DNA from: Actinomycetota bacterium
Lineage (GTDB): Bacteria > Actinomycetota > UBA4738
Assembly: GCA_005885015.1 (NCBI GenBank)
Contig: VAYG01000048.1
Span: forward strand, 1 to 22,695
Direction: 5' to 3'
Length of the DNA stretch: 22,695 bases
Part shown: piece after piece, positions 1 to 8,014 of the stretch
Layout: each line of letters starts with the position of its first letter
How positions within the stretch are numbered: the first letter of the stretch is position 1
Notes under the pieces: generated by a model
Seen by the model: only the letters and a program-made list of their open reading frames with translations
Database searches by the model: none
What the model was told of the DNA's origin: nothing
Made by a program: the position numbers and the translations under genes

Positions 1-158
1 TGTCCGGCCTGATCGGGGAGATCGGCGACCTGTACCGAACCGAGACCTACCGCCCGAGCCCGCAGGCGAATTGTCACTACTGCGACTTCAAGACGATCTG
101 CCCGTTGTGGCCGGAGGGGCGGGAGCTCTTTCCGGCCGTGCAGGGAGCTCGTCGATGA
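1..158 (+). CDS. adnA: C-terminal end of an AdnA-like helicase-nuclease subunit (partial)
   Basis: Only the last 51 codons are present, read from base 3 to the TGA at 156-158. The tail contains Cys24, Cys27 and Cys33 of the fragment in a CX2CX5C pattern (CHYCDFKTIC). This is the same spacing as the C-terminal iron-sulfur cysteines of the next gene, as seen in RecB-family nuclease domains of AddB/AdnA/AdnB proteins. The stop overlaps the next start as ATGA. In actinobacteria the two AdnAB subunits are encoded side by side, AdnA first, which is why I assign this fragment to AdnA. Domain type is fairly secure; the subunit name is inferred from context, since the motor domain lies outside the window. 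Confidence 0.65.
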   Translation, partial: SGLIGEIGDLYRTETYRPSPQANCHYCDFKTICPLWPEGRELFPAVQGARR

Positions 159-3100
159 GCACCAGGCAGGCCGTGCCGCCCACGGACCTGTACCCGCAGG
201 AGATCCGCCAGGTGGTCGGCGGGTCGGACCCCACGCCGGAGCAGTGGCGGGCCATCTCGATGCCGCTCGAGCCTTACGTGGTCGTTGCCGGCGCCGGCTC
301 GGGGAAGACCTCGGTGATCGCCGCCCGCGTCGTCTACCTCGCGCTCGTGGCACTGGGGCGGCAGGCGGCGGATCACCGGGGCGTCCTTCCGGGGAACGTG
401 CTGTGCCTGACGTTCACGAACAAGGCCACCGAGAACCTCGTGCTGCGCGTTCGCCGGGCCCTCTCGGGGCTGGACCTCCCGGCGGGGGAGGAACCGACCA
501 TCGCCAACTACCATGGGTTCGCCGCCCAGATCCTCGAGCGCCACGGCCTTCTCGCCGGGATCGAGCCGGGGCAGCGGGTGCTCACCCCGGAGCACGCCAG
601 CGCGGAGTGGCAGCCCTCGCTGATCAGCAAGATCCTCGAGCTGGCCGACCAGGCCGCCAATCATCGGGTCGAGCCCGGGCGGATCATCGAGTTCAACCGG
701 GAGCGGCTCCGTGAGCTGGCGGGGCAGCGCAGCGAGCGGGCCTACGAGTCGGCGCTGGAGCGGATCGAGCTCGCCGCGGCCGTGGACCGCTTCCAGGAGC
801 TGAAACGGCAGCTCGGCGTCATCGACTTCGGCGACCAGATCACGCTGGCCCTCCGGGTGGTGGAGCGCTTTCCACAGGTCGCCGAGGAGTACCGGTCGCG
901 CTACCTCGCGGTCGTCCTGGACGAGTACCAGGACACCAACGTGGCCCAGGCCGCGCTCATCAACGGGCTGTTCGGCGCGGGCTTCCCCGTGACGGCGGTA
1001 GGCGACCCGGACCAGAGCATCTACGGGTGGCGGGGGGCCAGCCTCTACAACCTCCTGGAGTTCCAGGAGCAGTTCCGGAGGGCCGACGGGCGTCCGGCCC
1101 AGAAGCTCCCCCTGTACACGAACTTCCGGTCCGGGGCGCGCATCCTCGCCGCGGCCGACCGGATCATCGAGGCGATCCCCGCGGACCAGCGCCCCGACCC
1201 GGACAAGAAGCTGGCGCCGTGGCCGCCCCACGGCGACGGCGAGGTGGAGGTCCGCCGGTTCTCCGACGAGTGGACCGAGGCTCGATGGGTCGCCGGCCGG
1301 GTCCGTCAGCTCCACGACTCGGGGACGGAACCGCGATGGTCGGAGTTCGCCGTCCTGTGCCGGTCCAGCCGGCTGTTCGTTCCGCTCCAGGAGTCCTTCG
1401 CCGAGGAGGGGATACCGGTCGAGATCGTCGGGCTGGCCGGCCTGCTCCAGCTCCCCGAGATCGTGGAGGTCCTGGCCTACGCCAGGGCGGTGGCCGATCC
1501 GTTCGCCAGCGTCAGCCTGGCCCGCATCCTCCTTGGCCCGCGCTACCGGGTGGGGTTCAAGGACCTGGCCAGGGTGGCCGCGTGGAGCAAGAACAAGAAC
1601 TATCCGCTCCGTGGCGAGGACCGGGACGACGTGCCTCCATTCCTGTGGGCGGAGGCGCTGGAGCACCTGGATGAGGTGGAGTACCTGTCGGAGGAGGGCC
1701 GGGCCCGCCTGGAGGAGTTCCGGTCCGAGCTGGCCGCGCTTCGAGGCGAGGCCAGGCGGCCCGTGGGGGAGTTCCTCGCCGAGGTGATCCGGCGGACCGG
1801 GCTGCTCGCAGAGGTGGACGCCAGCCTCGAGGTGGAGCGAGCCCAGGCCACGAAGCGCAACCTGGCCGCGTTCCTGGACGAGGTCCACGCGTTCTCCCCG
1901 CTGGAGGGGGAGCTGACCCTCCGGGCCTTCCTCGATTACGTGGACACCACCCTGGCCGGTGACAAACAGGAATGGTCACCGGTCCAGCCCTCCGCGGAGA
2001 ACTCGGTGAAGGTCATGACCATCCACCAGGCCAAGGGCCTCGAGTTCGGGACGGTGTTCGTGCCGGGATTCGCCAAGGACCTCCTCCCGAACCTCATGGT
2101 CCAGCAGAATCCAGCCGAGCGGGGCAAGTCGCTCGACTTCGAGCTGCGCGGCGACGCGCGCATCCTGCCCGCCTACCGGGGGAACCTCAGGCAGTTCTGG
2201 CAGGCCCTGCGCGACTACGAGGAGATGGAGGAGCGTCGGACGTGCTACGTCGCGCTCACCCGAGCGAAGCGCCGGCTGGTGGTGACGGGGGCGCACTGGT
2301 ACGGCGAGGGGCAGAAGCCGAAAGAGCCGAGCGCGTTCTTCGAGGAGTTGTGCGAGTGGGCGGAGCGGACCGGTGGGGCGGCCGTCGACCGGGGGCCGGA
2401 ATGCACCGAGGAGAACCCACTGGTGGGCTACCGCGAGCGCTTCGTGCGCGACTGGCCGGGGCCGGCCCTCCGCGAGGAGGCCGACGACCTGTTCGGTCGG
2501 GGATGGCGGCGGGCGGCGGCCGAGGCCGAGCGCGATCCTGCCATGCTGGCGCGGATGGTCGGCGAGCTCCCCCCGGGTGACCGCGAGCGCTACCAGAAGG
2601 AGGCGGAGGAGCTGTCGACGCTGGCCGCCCACCTGAACGAGCGGGCGTCGGCCGCCCCCGCGCCCACGGCGCTTCCGGCCGCCGTCTCGGTCAGCGACGT
2701 GGCGGAGTACGCCCGGTGCCCCAAGCGCTTCTACTGGTCTGTGGTGCGGCCGTTGCCGCGGTTCAGCGGCCCGGCCGCGCGGGTGGGGACGCAGATCCAC
2801 GCCTGGATCGAACGACAGAGCAGCGGGCAGGTGTCGCTGCTCGAGCTGGACGAGCCCCCCGACCTCACAGCCGAGGACCTGGCCGGCGAGCCGGGCAAGA
2901 TCGACCGGCTCCAGAAGACGTTCCAGCAGAGCCGCTTCGCCGGCGGCCCGCCCCTGTTTGCCGAGCGTCCGTTTCTCCTCTACGTGGAGGGTTTCGTCGT
3001 GCGCGGCCGGATCGACGCGATCTTCGGGACGCCGGAGGGACGATGGGAGGTCGTCGACTACAAGACCGGGAGGAAGCCAGCCGAAGACGACCCCTTGGCC

Positions 3101-3367
3101 TGGCTCCAGCTGGATCTGTACGCCCTGGCCTGCACAGAGGTCTGGGGCAAGCGTCCCGAGGACCTCACCCTGACCTACTTCTATCTGGCCTCGGGCGAGG
3201 AGACCTCACGACCGGCCGCGGGCATCAACGCCACCCGAGCCCGGGTGGCCGAAGCGCTCGGAGGCATCGCCAGGCGAGAGTTCACCCCGACGCCGGGCGA
3301 ACAGTGCCACTGGTGCGACTTCCTGCCGTTCTGCGACGCGGGTCGCGCCTACGTCGAGGGAACCTGA
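155..3367 (+). CDS. adnB: AdnB-like ATP-dependent helicase-nuclease (UvrD/RecB family)
   Basis: A 1070-residue superfamily 1A helicase fused to a RecB-type nuclease, a cytoplasmic motor that resects double-strand breaks for recombination. Visible motifs: Walker A AGAGSGKT at 45-52, Walker B DEYQD at 256-260, motif III GDPDQSIYGWRG at 283-294, motif V-region VMTIHQAKGLE from 620, motif VI CYVALTRAKRR from 697. The nuclease domain follows, with Asp954 (GRIDAIF) and D968-Y969-K970 of the VVDYKTG motif. Cys855, Cys1051, Cys1054 and Cys1060 form the expected 4Fe-4S set. Length matches mycobacterial AdnB (about 1100). I chose the ATG at 155 because it overlaps the upstream stop as ATGA, has a GGGAG ribosome site 5', and the open frame before it (from 71) lies inside the preceding gene. 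The intact Walker A favours AdnB, the active motor, over AdnA. A generic UvrD/Rep helicase is excluded by the nuclease domain. Confidence 0.85.
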   Translation: MSTRQAVPPTDLYPQEIRQVVGGSDPTPEQWRAISMPLEPYVVVAGAGSGKTSVIAARVVYLALVALGRQAADHRGVLPGNVLCLTFTNKATENLVLRVRRALSGLDLPAGEEPTIANYHGFAAQILERHGLLAGIEPGQRVLTPEHASAEWQPSLISKILELADQAANHRVEPGRIIEFNRERLRELAGQRSERAYESALERIELAAAVDRFQELKRQLGVIDFGDQITLALRVVERFPQVAEEYRSRYLAVVLDEYQDTNVAQAALINGLFGAGFPVTAVGDPDQSIYGWRGASLYNLLEFQEQFRRADGRPAQKLPLYTNFRSGARILAAADRIIEAIPADQRPDPDKKLAPWPPHGDGEVEVRRFSDEWTEARWVAGRVRQLHDSGTEPRWSEFAVLCRSSRLFVPLQESFAEEGIPVEIVGLAGLLQLPEIVEVLAYARAVADPFASVSLARILLGPRYRVGFKDLARVAAWSKNKNYPLRGEDRDDVPPFLWAEALEHLDEVEYLSEEGRARLEEFRSELAALRGEARRPVGEFLAEVIRRTGLLAEVDASLEVERAQATKRNLAAFLDEVHAFSPLEGELTLRAFLDYVDTTLAGDKQEWSPVQPSAENSVKVMTIHQAKGLEFGTVFVPGFAKDLLPNLMVQQNPAERGKSLDFELRGDARILPAYRGNLRQFWQALRDYEEMEERRTCYVALTRAKRRLVVTGAHWYGEGQKPKEPSAFFEELCEWAERTGGAAVDRGPECTEENPLVGYRERFVRDWPGPALREEADDLFGRGWRRAAAEAERDPAMLARMVGELPPGDRERYQKEAEELSTLAAHLNERASAAPAPTALPAAVSVSDVAEYARCPKRFYWSVVRPLPRFSGPAARVGTQIHAWIERQSSGQVSLLELDEPPDLTAEDLAGEPGKIDRLQKTFQQSRFAGGPPLFAERPFLLYVEGFVVRGRIDAIFGTPEGRWEVVDYKTGRKPAEDDPLAWLQLDLYALACTEVWGKRPEDLTLTYFYLASGEETSRPAAGINATRARVAEALGGIARREFTPTPGEQCHWCDFLPFCDAGRAYVEGT

Positions 3368-3370
3368 GCG

Positions 3371-4585
3371 TCAGGATCCCGTTCGGTCCACGACTCGCTC
3401 CCCGTCCTTGTAGACGGCTTCGATCCGTTCGGGCAGGGTCTTCAAGTCGAACACGTCGCCCTCCACCACCACCACGTCGGCCCGCTTGCCGGCCTCGATC
3501 GAGCCCAGCTCGTCCTGGAGTCCCATGAGCTCGGCCGCTACCAGCGTGGTGGAGGTCAGGGCCTGGGCGGGGCTCATGCCGCCCGCGGCCATCAGCTCGA
3601 GCTCCCGCAGGTTCTCCCCGTGCGGGGTGACCCCGCTGTCGGTGCCCATGGCGACCTTGACCCCCGCCGCCACCGCCGTGCGGAAGGACTCGCGGTGGAT
3701 CTCCACCAACTCCTTGGCCTTCGTCAGGCTCTCCTCGGGGATCTGCGCACCCTGCTCTGCCGCGGAGATCACACCCTGGGGGGCCACGAGGGTCGGAACG
3801 AAGTAGGTCCCCCGGTCGAGCATCATGGAGATGGCCTCGTCGTCGAGGAACACCCCGTGGTCGATCGAACGGATGCCCGCCCGGATGGCGTTCTTGATCC
3901 CGTCGCTGGACTGGGCGTGGGCCATGACCCATCGGCCTGCCGCCGAGGCCTCGCCGACCAGCATCTCCAGCTCCTCCATCCGGAAATGCGGGTGCCTCGG
4001 GTCGTCGCGCGGAGAGAGCACCCCGCCGCTGACGGCGACCTTGATCACGTCGGCCCCGTCGCGGATCAGCTCGCGGACCTTCTTGCGCATCTCCTCGGGC
4101 CCGTCCACCAGCGCGCTCGGAGAGCCCGGGTACTCCATGAAGAGGGGCACGTGCACGCCCGAGGCCATCCACTCGTCCCCGTGTCCCCCGGTCTGCGACA
4201 GCATCCGGATCGAGATCTGGAGCCGGGGACCGCGGATGAGGCCGTGTTCGACCGCGGTCTTCACGCCGAGGTCTGCGCCACCCGCGTCGCGGACAGTGGT
4301 GATACCCACGTCCAGCGTCGCCTGGAGGTTCCGTTCGGCCAGGTAGAACATCAGGGAGAACGGTTGCTGGAGGTGCTTCCACATGTCGATGTCCTTGAAC
4401 ATCACGTGTGTGTGACAGTCGAACAACCCCGGCAGGAGCGTCCGGCCGGAGACGTCCACCGACTCGTCGCCGTCGAGCCCGGAACCCACGTCGCTGATCC
4501 GTCCGCTCTCGATCACCACGTCCGCGGCGGAGAGCTTCCCGCTCGACGGGTCGAACACCTGACCTCCCGACAGCAACGTCTTCAC
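3371..4585 (-). CDS. Metal-dependent amidohydrolase (Xaa-Pro dipeptidase/imidazolonepropionase-like)
   Basis: A 404-residue cytoplasmic amidohydrolase-superfamily enzyme. Metal ligands are visible: His58 and His60 (DCHTH), a probable carboxylated Lys182 (ADVIKVAVSGG), His223 (MAHAQ), His243 (IDHGV) and Asp316 (MGTDSG). The N- and C-terminal strands (LLSGGQVFDPSSG; GSIEAGKRADVVVVEGD) form the usual beta-sandwich. The pattern resembles the prolidase/arginine-carboxypeptidase-like amidohydrolases that hydrolyse N-acylated or Xaa-Pro peptides; the actual substrate cannot be read from sequence. Start is GTG at 4585, preceded by GGAGGG at 5-nt spacing and overlapping the upstream protease stop as GTGA, so the two are probably co-translated. 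It converges on adnB with only 3 bases between the two stop codons and no terminator hairpin visible. Confidence 0.85.
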   Translation of the reverse strand: MKTLLSGGQVFDPSSGKLSAADVVIESGRISDVGSGLDGDESVDVSGRTLLPGLFDCHTHVMFKDIDMWKHLQQPFSLMFYLAERNLQATLDVGITTVRDAGGADLGVKTAVEHGLIRGPRLQISIRMLSQTGGHGDEWMASGVHVPLFMEYPGSPSALVDGPEEMRKKVRELIRDGADVIKVAVSGGVLSPRDDPRHPHFRMEELEMLVGEASAAGRWVMAHAQSSDGIKNAIRAGIRSIDHGVFLDDEAISMMLDRGTYFVPTLVAPQGVISAAEQGAQIPEESLTKAKELVEIHRESFRTAVAAGVKVAMGTDSGVTPHGENLRELELMAAGGMSPAQALTSTTLVAAELMGLQDELGSIEAGKRADVVVVEGDVFDLKTLPERIEAVYKDGERVVDRTGS

Positions 4586-5814
4586 GCTTTCCCTCCTTCG
4601 TCTTGGGCTGGGCGTTGCTCCTGGGGTTGGTCCGGGCGCGCCGGAAGTCCCACCGGTCCTCGGGGGAGGGGAGGCGGTGGGGCCGAGCCTCCGCGCCGCC
4701 GGTTGGCCCCCCGGAACAACCTGGCAAGGTCCTCCTGCTCGATCACCCCGACGAGCCGCCCGTCGTCGACCACCAGGACCATCTGGGCCCCGCGATCACG
4801 GACGCGCTCGACGACCTCGGTCATGGTCTCGCCCGGGCCGGCCGTGGCCACGGCCTCCGTCCCGATCATGGCCTCCCGCACCGGCCGGTCCGGCGGAGCG
4901 GCCGAGGCCATCCGGGCCGAGATGAAGCCGATCACACCACCGCCGTCGCGATCATCGACGACCGGGAAGACCTCGCCCTCGTGACCGGCCAGGAACCGCT
5001 CGGTGGCCAGTCCCACGGTGATGTCGGCCGGGACCGACGGAGGAGGCGGGGACATGACGTCGGCGGCGGTCGCCGAGCCGAGCGTCGTGCGGCGGTCGGC
5101 GTCGGCCAGGGCGGCGGAGGCACCCTGATAGAGCATCGCCCCCACCAGGACCGGCCACAGTCCCAGCCCGAAGGGTTCCCCCCTGGCGACGACGGCGGCC
5201 AGGCCGCCGACGACGATCAGCAGGGCCATCCCCTGGCCCACTCGAGCGGCCACCCGGATCGCCCGGATGCGGCTCCCGGTGATCCGCCAGACCAGCGAGA
5301 GGAGCAGGCGGCCGCCGTCCAGCGGGAACCCCGGGATGACGTTGAAGAGGGCCATGGCCAGGTTGAGCAGGGCCAGGTAGCCGAACATCGCCCGCCACGC
5401 GCGGCTCATGGTCGTCATGCCCAGGACGTGCAGCCCGAGGAAGATGAATCCCAGGGCCGCGGTGGTCAGCGGCCCCACGACCGTCACCAGGAACTCGTCC
5501 CAGGGACGCCGGGCCTCCGACTTGGCCGCGGTCAGCCCGCCGAACATGTACAGGGTGATCCCGCGGACCTCGATGCCACGAGCTCGGAACGCGGCGGCGT
5601 GGGCCAGCTCGTGGGCGAGGATCGAGCCGACGAACAGCAACGCCGTGAGCAGGGCCAGGACGAGTGCCATGGGCGAGCGCAGCTCGGGGAACTGCCGGTC
5701 ATCGGAGAAGAACAGCCAGAGGTCGTACGTGATCAGGCCGGCCAGGAACAGCAGGGAGGACTCGATGCGAACCTCGACCCCCCCGATCCGTCCGATCCTC
5801 CAACCCCCTCGCAC
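4582..5814 (-). CDS. M50 family site-2-type membrane metalloprotease with two CBS domains
   Basis: A 410-residue intramembrane zinc protease of the Rv2625c/YwhC type. The zinc motif is H68-E-L-A-H72 (HELAH) in a membrane helix, and the third ligand is Asp166 in NVIPGFPLDGGR, the classical M50 NPxPLDGG-like motif. About six hydrophobic segments cover residues 20-235. Two CBS-type repeats follow (about 248-305 and 312-370), which in this family are thought to sense nucleotides. The last 40 residues are rich in Pro and Arg. Start is GTG at 5814 with GAGGGG five bases upstream. It lies 9 bases downstream of the fdhD stop and overlaps the amidohydrolase start by four bases. The substrate is unknown; regulated proteolysis of membrane proteins is the family role. 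Confidence 0.9.
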   Translation of the reverse strand: MRGGWRIGRIGGVEVRIESSLLFLAGLITYDLWLFFSDDRQFPELRSPMALVLALLTALLFVGSILAHELAHAAAFRARGIEVRGITLYMFGGLTAAKSEARRPWDEFLVTVVGPLTTAALGFIFLGLHVLGMTTMSRAWRAMFGYLALLNLAMALFNVIPGFPLDGGRLLLSLVWRITGSRIRAIRVAARVGQGMALLIVVGGLAAVVARGEPFGLGLWPVLVGAMLYQGASAALADADRRTTLGSATAADVMSPPPPSVPADITVGLATERFLAGHEGEVFPVVDDRDGGGVIGFISARMASAAPPDRPVREAMIGTEAVATAGPGETMTEVVERVRDRGAQMVLVVDDGRLVGVIEQEDLARLFRGANRRRGGSAPPPPLPRGPVGLPARPDQPQEQRPAQDEGGKA

Positions 5815-5823
5815 TGGTGCCCC

Positions 5824-6669
5824 TCAGGTATCCAGGTCGATCCGGTCGGGACGGGTGTAGAGGTTGAACCCGGCCCCGCGCACGAAGCCCAGGATCGTCA
5901 TGCCCACGGCATCGGCTGTCTCCACCGCCAGGCTGGAGGGGGCGGAGACCGCGCACACGATCGGCACCCCCATCATCGCCGCCTTCTGCACGATCTCGAA
6001 GCTGAGGCGTCCCGACACCATCAGCACCTGTTCGCCGAGCGGAAGGGAATCGCGGAGGAAGGCCCAGCCGGCGAGCTTGTCGACGGCGTTGTGGCGTCCG
6101 ACGTCCTCCCGGGCGGCCAGGAGGACGCCGGCCCGGTCGAACAGGCCGGCCGCGTGGAGGCCTCCGGTCTCCTCGAAGATCCGCTGCGACCGGCGAAGGG
6201 ACTCGGGGAGGGAAGGGATCACCGATCGAGCCACGGTCGGCCCGGGTCCGAGCCTGGGACAGCTCGTCCGCACCTGGTCCAGCGACGCCTTCCCACACAC
6301 GCCGCAACTGGAGGTGGCGTAGAAGTTCCGCTGGAGTGCCCCGGGATCGAAGGGCCGTGTCAGCCGAACCGTCACCACGTTGTACTGTTGTTCCTCGGCG
6401 GGCAGCTCGCAGTACGCCACCGAGACGAGCTCCGTCCTGGACCCGACAAGTCCCTCCGTGGACAGGAAGCCGGTGGCCAGCTCGAAGTCGTTCCCCGGCG
6501 TCCGCATGGTTACCGCGACGCTGAGCGGGTCCTGCCCGGGGCCGCCGACGCGGATCTCCATCGGCTCCTCTGCCGCCAGACGGTCGGCCCGCTCGAACCT
6601 GGTTCCGTCCTGGACGGTCAGCGTGCGCGCCGAGGCGACGGTTCGCCGCAGGGAAGGGGCCGGCTGCAT
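5824..6669 (-). CDS. fdhD: Formate dehydrogenase accessory sulfurtransferase FdhD
   Basis: A 281-residue cytoplasmic protein that transfers sulfur from a cysteine desulfurase to the bis-MGD molybdenum cofactor, which is required for formate dehydrogenase activity. The active loop SSCGVCGK gives Cys122 and Cys125, at the same position as the CxxC of E. coli FdhD. Other family blocks are EEPMEIRV, NDFELATGFL, EDVGRHNAVDKLAG, VSGRLSFEIVQKA and GFVRGAGFNLYT. The ATG at 6669 is preferred over an open extension to 6759, which would overlap the upstream cyclo-ligase gene and carries no family sequence. The gap to the upstream stop is 7 bases. No formate dehydrogenase gene is in the window, so its client must be encoded elsewhere. 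Confidence 0.93.
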   Translation of the reverse strand: MQPAPSLRRTVASARTLTVQDGTRFERADRLAAEEPMEIRVGGPGQDPLSVAVTMRTPGNDFELATGFLSTEGLVGSRTELVSVAYCELPAEEQQYNVVTVRLTRPFDPGALQRNFYATSSCGVCGKASLDQVRTSCPRLGPGPTVARSVIPSLPESLRRSQRIFEETGGLHAAGLFDRAGVLLAAREDVGRHNAVDKLAGWAFLRDSLPLGEQVLMVSGRLSFEIVQKAAMMGVPIVCAVSAPSSLAVETADAVGMTILGFVRGAGFNLYTRPDRIDLDT

Positions 6670-6676
6670 CCGACCA

Positions 6677-7279
6677 TTATTGCCCGGGGAGAGGTCGAGG
6701 CATCCCGGGCCGGCAGTCGACGGTCTCCCGGTCGGTGACCACGTAGTGGAGGGGCTCATCGCGGGAGCTGTGGGGGACGGAGTCGAGCAGCTGCTCGTGG
6801 AAGGCGATCCCCACCCGAACGGCCTTCGAGCTCATCCTGGCCAAGTACCGATCGAAGTAGCCGCCGCCGTATCCGACGCGGTACCCATCCCGGCCGAAGG
6901 CGAGGCCGGGCGCCACCACGGCGTCGATCCCCCCGGGATCCACCGCCACCCGCTCGGCCGGCTCCCGAGGCCCGTAGGCGGTGGCCACCAGCGATCCGGG
7001 CGGTCCCATGTCGGCCGCTTCCATATCCCGGCCCCGGACGAACGGAAGGAGGACCCTTCGCCCCGCCCCGGCCAGGCGGGCGGCGATGGCCGCGGTCGGC
7101 ACCTCGGAACCGAACGAGGCGAAGACCAGGAACGTTCGCGCCTCAGCCAGCTCGGGCAGGTCGAACAGCCGCCGCTCCACTTCCGCCGACCGGGCGGTGC
7201 GCTCAATAGGGGAGATGTCCTCGCGCAGCCGGCGCATCCGCTCTCGCAGCGCCGCCTTCTCCGCGGCGACCTCGTCCAC
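6677..7279 (-). CDS. 5-formyltetrahydrofolate cyclo-ligase
   Basis: A 200-residue cytoplasmic enzyme that converts 5-formyl-THF and ATP to 5,10-methenyl-THF, returning a storage folate to one-carbon metabolism. The diagnostic glycine-rich nucleotide/metal loop, DGYRVGYGGGYFDRYL, is at about 131-146. The KAALRERMRRLR helix near the N-terminus, the VLLPFVRG strand and the C-terminal LHYVVTDRE block also match the family. Length is normal. Start is GTG at 7279, 12 bases after the DUF6457 stop; the ribosome site is weak (GGGCGG), so the exact start is less certain. It sits in a minus-strand run with fdhD, which is common in actinobacteria where folate and molybdenum cofactor genes mix. Confidence 0.9.
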   Translation of the reverse strand: MDEVAAEKAALRERMRRLREDISPIERTARSAEVERRLFDLPELAEARTFLVFASFGSEVPTAAIAARLAGAGRRVLLPFVRGRDMEAADMGPPGSLVATAYGPREPAERVAVDPGGIDAVVAPGLAFGRDGYRVGYGGGYFDRYLARMSSKAVRVGIAFHEQLLDSVPHSSRDEPLHYVVTDRETVDCRPGMPRPLPGQ

Positions 7280-7291
7280 GGCCGCCCGTGG

Positions 7292-7549
7292 TTACCCGGT
7301 GGAGCCGGATTCCGGCGGAAGCATGGCCAGCGCGGCCTCCAGGGCCTCGGCCAGCGCGGCCTCCCTCGATCCGCCCTCCGCGGCCACGCGGCCGACGTGC
7401 ACACCGGCGATGAAGCTCGACACCGGCGCCAGCCGCCGCTCCACGCGGTGGGCGACCTCTCGGGCCAGCTTCAACACCGCGCCCGTCTCCCGCGGAGAGC
7501 TCGGCTCCTCGCCCAGCGATGTCGCGAACGCGTCGATCCACTCGTCCAT
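7292..7549 (-). CDS. Small DUF6457-type protein
   Basis: An 85-residue protein beginning MDEWIDAFATSLG and continuing VLKLAREVAHRVERRLAPVS. This is the pattern I recall for DUF6457, a small helical domain found alone or fused to MobA-like molybdopterin guanylyltransferases in actinobacteria. No catalytic motif is visible and no function is established. Start is ATG at 7549 with GGAGG six bases upstream. It precedes the cyclo-ligase by 12 bases and fdhD follows, so a role near bis-MGD cofactor synthesis is plausible but inferred only from association. Confidence 0.75.
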   Translation of the reverse strand: MDEWIDAFATSLGEEPSSPRETGAVLKLAREVAHRVERRLAPVSSFIAGVHVGRVAAEGGSREAALAEALEAALAMLPPESGSTG

Positions 7550-7570
7550 CGATCGCCTCCTCCGGCTCGC

Positions 7571-8014
7571 CTACTCGCGGCCTCCAGGCCTCTCCTCGCG
7601 GCCTCCCCGCCGCTGCGCGAGGAAGGTCGATGCCACCCGCACAACCCCGGTCAGCCGGCGGACCCGCCGGGCCGTCCGTCGGATCGCCAGCGCGAGCTTC
7701 GTCACTCCAACGAGGATCAGTGTGGCGCCCCCTCCGACCGCCGCCGCCTTGGCCATCGAACGGAGGGTGCGACGACCGCCGGTTCGCTCGGGCGGCGCGA
7801 GGAACTGGCTGATGGGGACGCCGGGGTAGGCGAGCTCCGCGGACTGGATGGCCTCCTCCTTGCTGGGGTAGCCCCGGTTGCTGAGGATGGGGCGGGGACT
7901 CCCTGACTGCACGTATCGGTACCGCCAGAGCCGGTCAGCGCCTTCCCACAACTGCACCGCGCCGGGCTGGGCAGGCGGTTCCTGCCGGGGCGAGAGCCTG
8001 TGGGGCGCGGTCAC
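7571..8014 (-). CDS. Uncharacterised 147-residue protein coupled to qcrB
   Basis: I do not assign this gene to a characterised family. Residues 22-72 (LWEGADRLWRYRYVQSG, SNRGYPSKEEAIQSAELAYPG) resemble in outline the small YegP/DUF1508-like fold, in which an aromatic strand pair is followed by a short S/T-K-E-x-A helix. Residues 90-112 are a hydrophobic Ala/Gly-rich segment that could be one membrane helix, followed by a very basic tail (IRRTARRVRR, QRRGGREERPGGRE). Start is GTG at 8014, overlapping the qcrB stop as GTGA; this is the same junction type as the rest of the operon and implies translational coupling to the bc complex. It could be an accessory or peripheral subunit. A longer open frame from 8755 is only the shadow of qcrB. 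Confidence 0.7.
   Translation of the reverse strand: MTAPHRLSPRQEPPAQPGAVQLWEGADRLWRYRYVQSGSPRPILSNRGYPSKEEAIQSAELAYPGVPISQFLAPPERTGGRRTLRSMAKAAAVGGGATLILVGVTKLALAIRRTARRVRRLTGVVRVASTFLAQRRGGREERPGGRE

Noticed and set aside
71..154. N-terminal extension of adnB to base 71
   Set aside because: It lies inside the preceding gene in another frame, and the ATGA overlap at 155 fits family length.
4603..6738. A 711-codon plus-strand open frame
   Set aside because: It is antisense to the M50 protease and fdhD, which both have full family motifs.
6670..6759. N-terminal extension of fdhD
   Set aside because: It would overlap the cyclo-ligase coding sequence and has no FdhD similarity.
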